From an uncultured Fretibacterium sp. (GTDB lineage Bacteria; Synergistota; Synergistia; Synergistales; Aminobacteriaceae): a stretch of DNA of 6,805 nt. This document shows positions 6,299 to 6,805 of this stretch, piece after piece. A program made the position numbers and the translations under genes. Below the pieces are notes generated by a model. The model had not been told where the DNA came from, searched no databases, and saw nothing but the letters and a program-made list of their open reading frames with translations. The stretch spans positions 1 through 6,805 of the forward strand of contig CALEPX010000024.1 of the NCBI GenBank assembly GCA_937911045.1. The letters run 5' to 3'. Positions within the stretch are counted from its first letter, which is position 1. Each line of letters opens with the position of its first letter.

Positions 6299-6329
6299 AG
6301 TAATAAAAAATTTTTATTAGTAATCTAAT
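6299..6329. promoter_or_regulatory. Operator-like palindromes between LysR and aldo/keto reductase genes
   Basis: TAATAAAAA (6301-6309) and TTTTTATTA (6311-6319) form a perfect 9-base-arm palindrome around one A. It is followed by ATTAG-TAAT-CTAAT (6316-6329). The hexamer AGTAAT recurs at 6299 and 6319, exactly 20 bases or two helical turns apart. The block begins 9 bases upstream of the LysR start codon, as expected for an autoregulatory LysR site. AT-rich composition raises the chance of accidental palindromes. Confidence 0.5.
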
Positions 6330-6336
6330 CTTTATA

Positions 6337-6364
6337 TTGGACAATTATATCACGTAATTATAAA
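6337..6364 (+). promoter_or_regulatory. Possible promoter of the aldo/keto reductase gene
   Basis: TTGGAC (6337-6342) and TATAAA (6359-6364) lie 16 bases apart, giving a start near 6371 and a leader of about 45 bases. It sits just downstream of the palindromic block, as a LysR-activated promoter would. On the other strand TATAAT (6344-6349) could serve the LysR gene, but its -35 is poor. Confidence 0.45.
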
Positions 6365-6416
6365 ATTTACGCAGTTTGTTTCGAAAGAATAATTTTTGTA
6401 AGGGGTAATGAATTTT

Positions 6417-6805
6417 ATGAAATATGTAAAACTCGGCAACAGCGGCGTAGATGTTTCGAGAGTGTGTCTCGGAATGATGAGTTTCGGCAAACCCGGCTCT
6501 GAAAATGGCGTTTTTCCTTGGGCAATGGTCTTCGAGGATGCGAAACCGTTATTCAAGAAAGCAATCGAACTTGGCATCAACTTTTTTGACACGGCAAACG
6601 TTTATCAGCTCGGCAGCAGTGAGGAAATCACGGGCAGGCTCATTCGTGAGTTCAATCTCAACCGCGATGAAATAGTCGTTGCGACGAAAGTTAATTTCGA
6701 GATGAGAGCAGGCAGACCCAACGGAGCAGGTTCTTCGCGCAAAAATATCATGACCGAAATCGATCATAGCTTGAAACGTCTTGGACTTGATTACGTGGAT
6801 TTATA
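6417..6805 (+). CDS. Aldo/keto reductase, N-terminal part (cut by the window end)
   Basis: The first 129 codons of an aldo/keto reductase are present and the frame is open at the window edge. It begins MKYVKLGNSGVDVSRVCLG, the usual opening of the YajO-like and related branches. It continues with ELGINFFDTANVYQLGSSEE (51-70), holding catalytic Asp58 and Tyr63, then VVATK with catalytic Lys91, and SLKRLGLDYVDL before the expected histidine, which lies beyond the window. These enzymes are NADPH-dependent (beta/alpha)8 barrels reducing aldehydes and ketones; the substrate is open. The ATG at 6417 has AAGGGG (6400-6405) 11 bases ahead. An in-frame ATG at 6408 is only 2 bases from that site and is less likely. 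It is divergent from the LysR gene, which probably controls it. Confidence 0.9.
   Translation, partial: MKYVKLGNSGVDVSRVCLGMMSFGKPGSENGVFPWAMVFEDAKPLFKKAIELGINFFDTANVYQLGSSEEITGRLIREFNLNRDEIVVATKVNFEMRAGRPNGAGSSRKNIMTEIDHSLKRLGLDYVDL

Overview
The window is a stretch of bacterial chromosome carrying eight protein genes. Two of them are cut by the window edges. By eye the base composition is slightly AT-rich. Strong AAGGAGG-type ribosome sites, a 4Fe-4S old-yellow-enzyme-type reductase and a phospho-beta-glucosidase tail point to an anaerobic or facultative, sugar-fermenting gut- or rumen-type bacterium. The sequence alone does not fix the phylum. I see no tRNA, rRNA, CRISPR array, transposase, integrase or phage gene.

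Layout, left to right: (1) the 3' end of a family 1 glycosyl hydrolase, + strand, 1-141. (2) A 199-base convergent gap with a long imperfect hairpin. (3) A minus-strand two-gene unit: an FMN/4Fe-4S/FAD old-yellow-enzyme-type reductase (2588-657), then 28 bases later a small antibiotic-biosynthesis-monooxygenase-fold protein (628-341). (4) Divergent from it across 215 bases, an AraC-family regulator with a cupin-like sensor domain (2804-3664). (5) An alpha/beta hydrolase with a signal peptide and a TTG start, minus strand (4581-3643); its 3' end overlaps the araC-type gene by 22 bases. (6) Divergent from it, a metal-dependent cyclase/kynurenine-formamidase-like protein (4678-5316). (7) A LysR-family regulator, minus strand (6289-5402). 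(8) Divergent from it, the 5' part of an aldo/keto reductase (6417 to the window end).

Reading it together: the genes form a small-molecule redox and hydrolysis neighbourhood. An enone reductase, a quinol-monooxygenase-like protein, an exported esterase-like hydrolase, a hydrolase of amide or lactone type and an aldo/keto reductase sit with two local regulators. Two regulator/target divergent pairs are the most plausible regulatory units: AraC with the reductase operon, and LysR with the aldo/keto reductase. The substrates cannot be named from the sequence. I found no evidence of a wholly new system. The items most worth a second look are the operator-like palindromes between the LysR and aldo/keto reductase genes, the reductase-monooxygenase-AraC unit, the 22-base convergent overlap, and an exact 12-base tandem duplication carrying the stop codon of the small monooxygenase-like gene.
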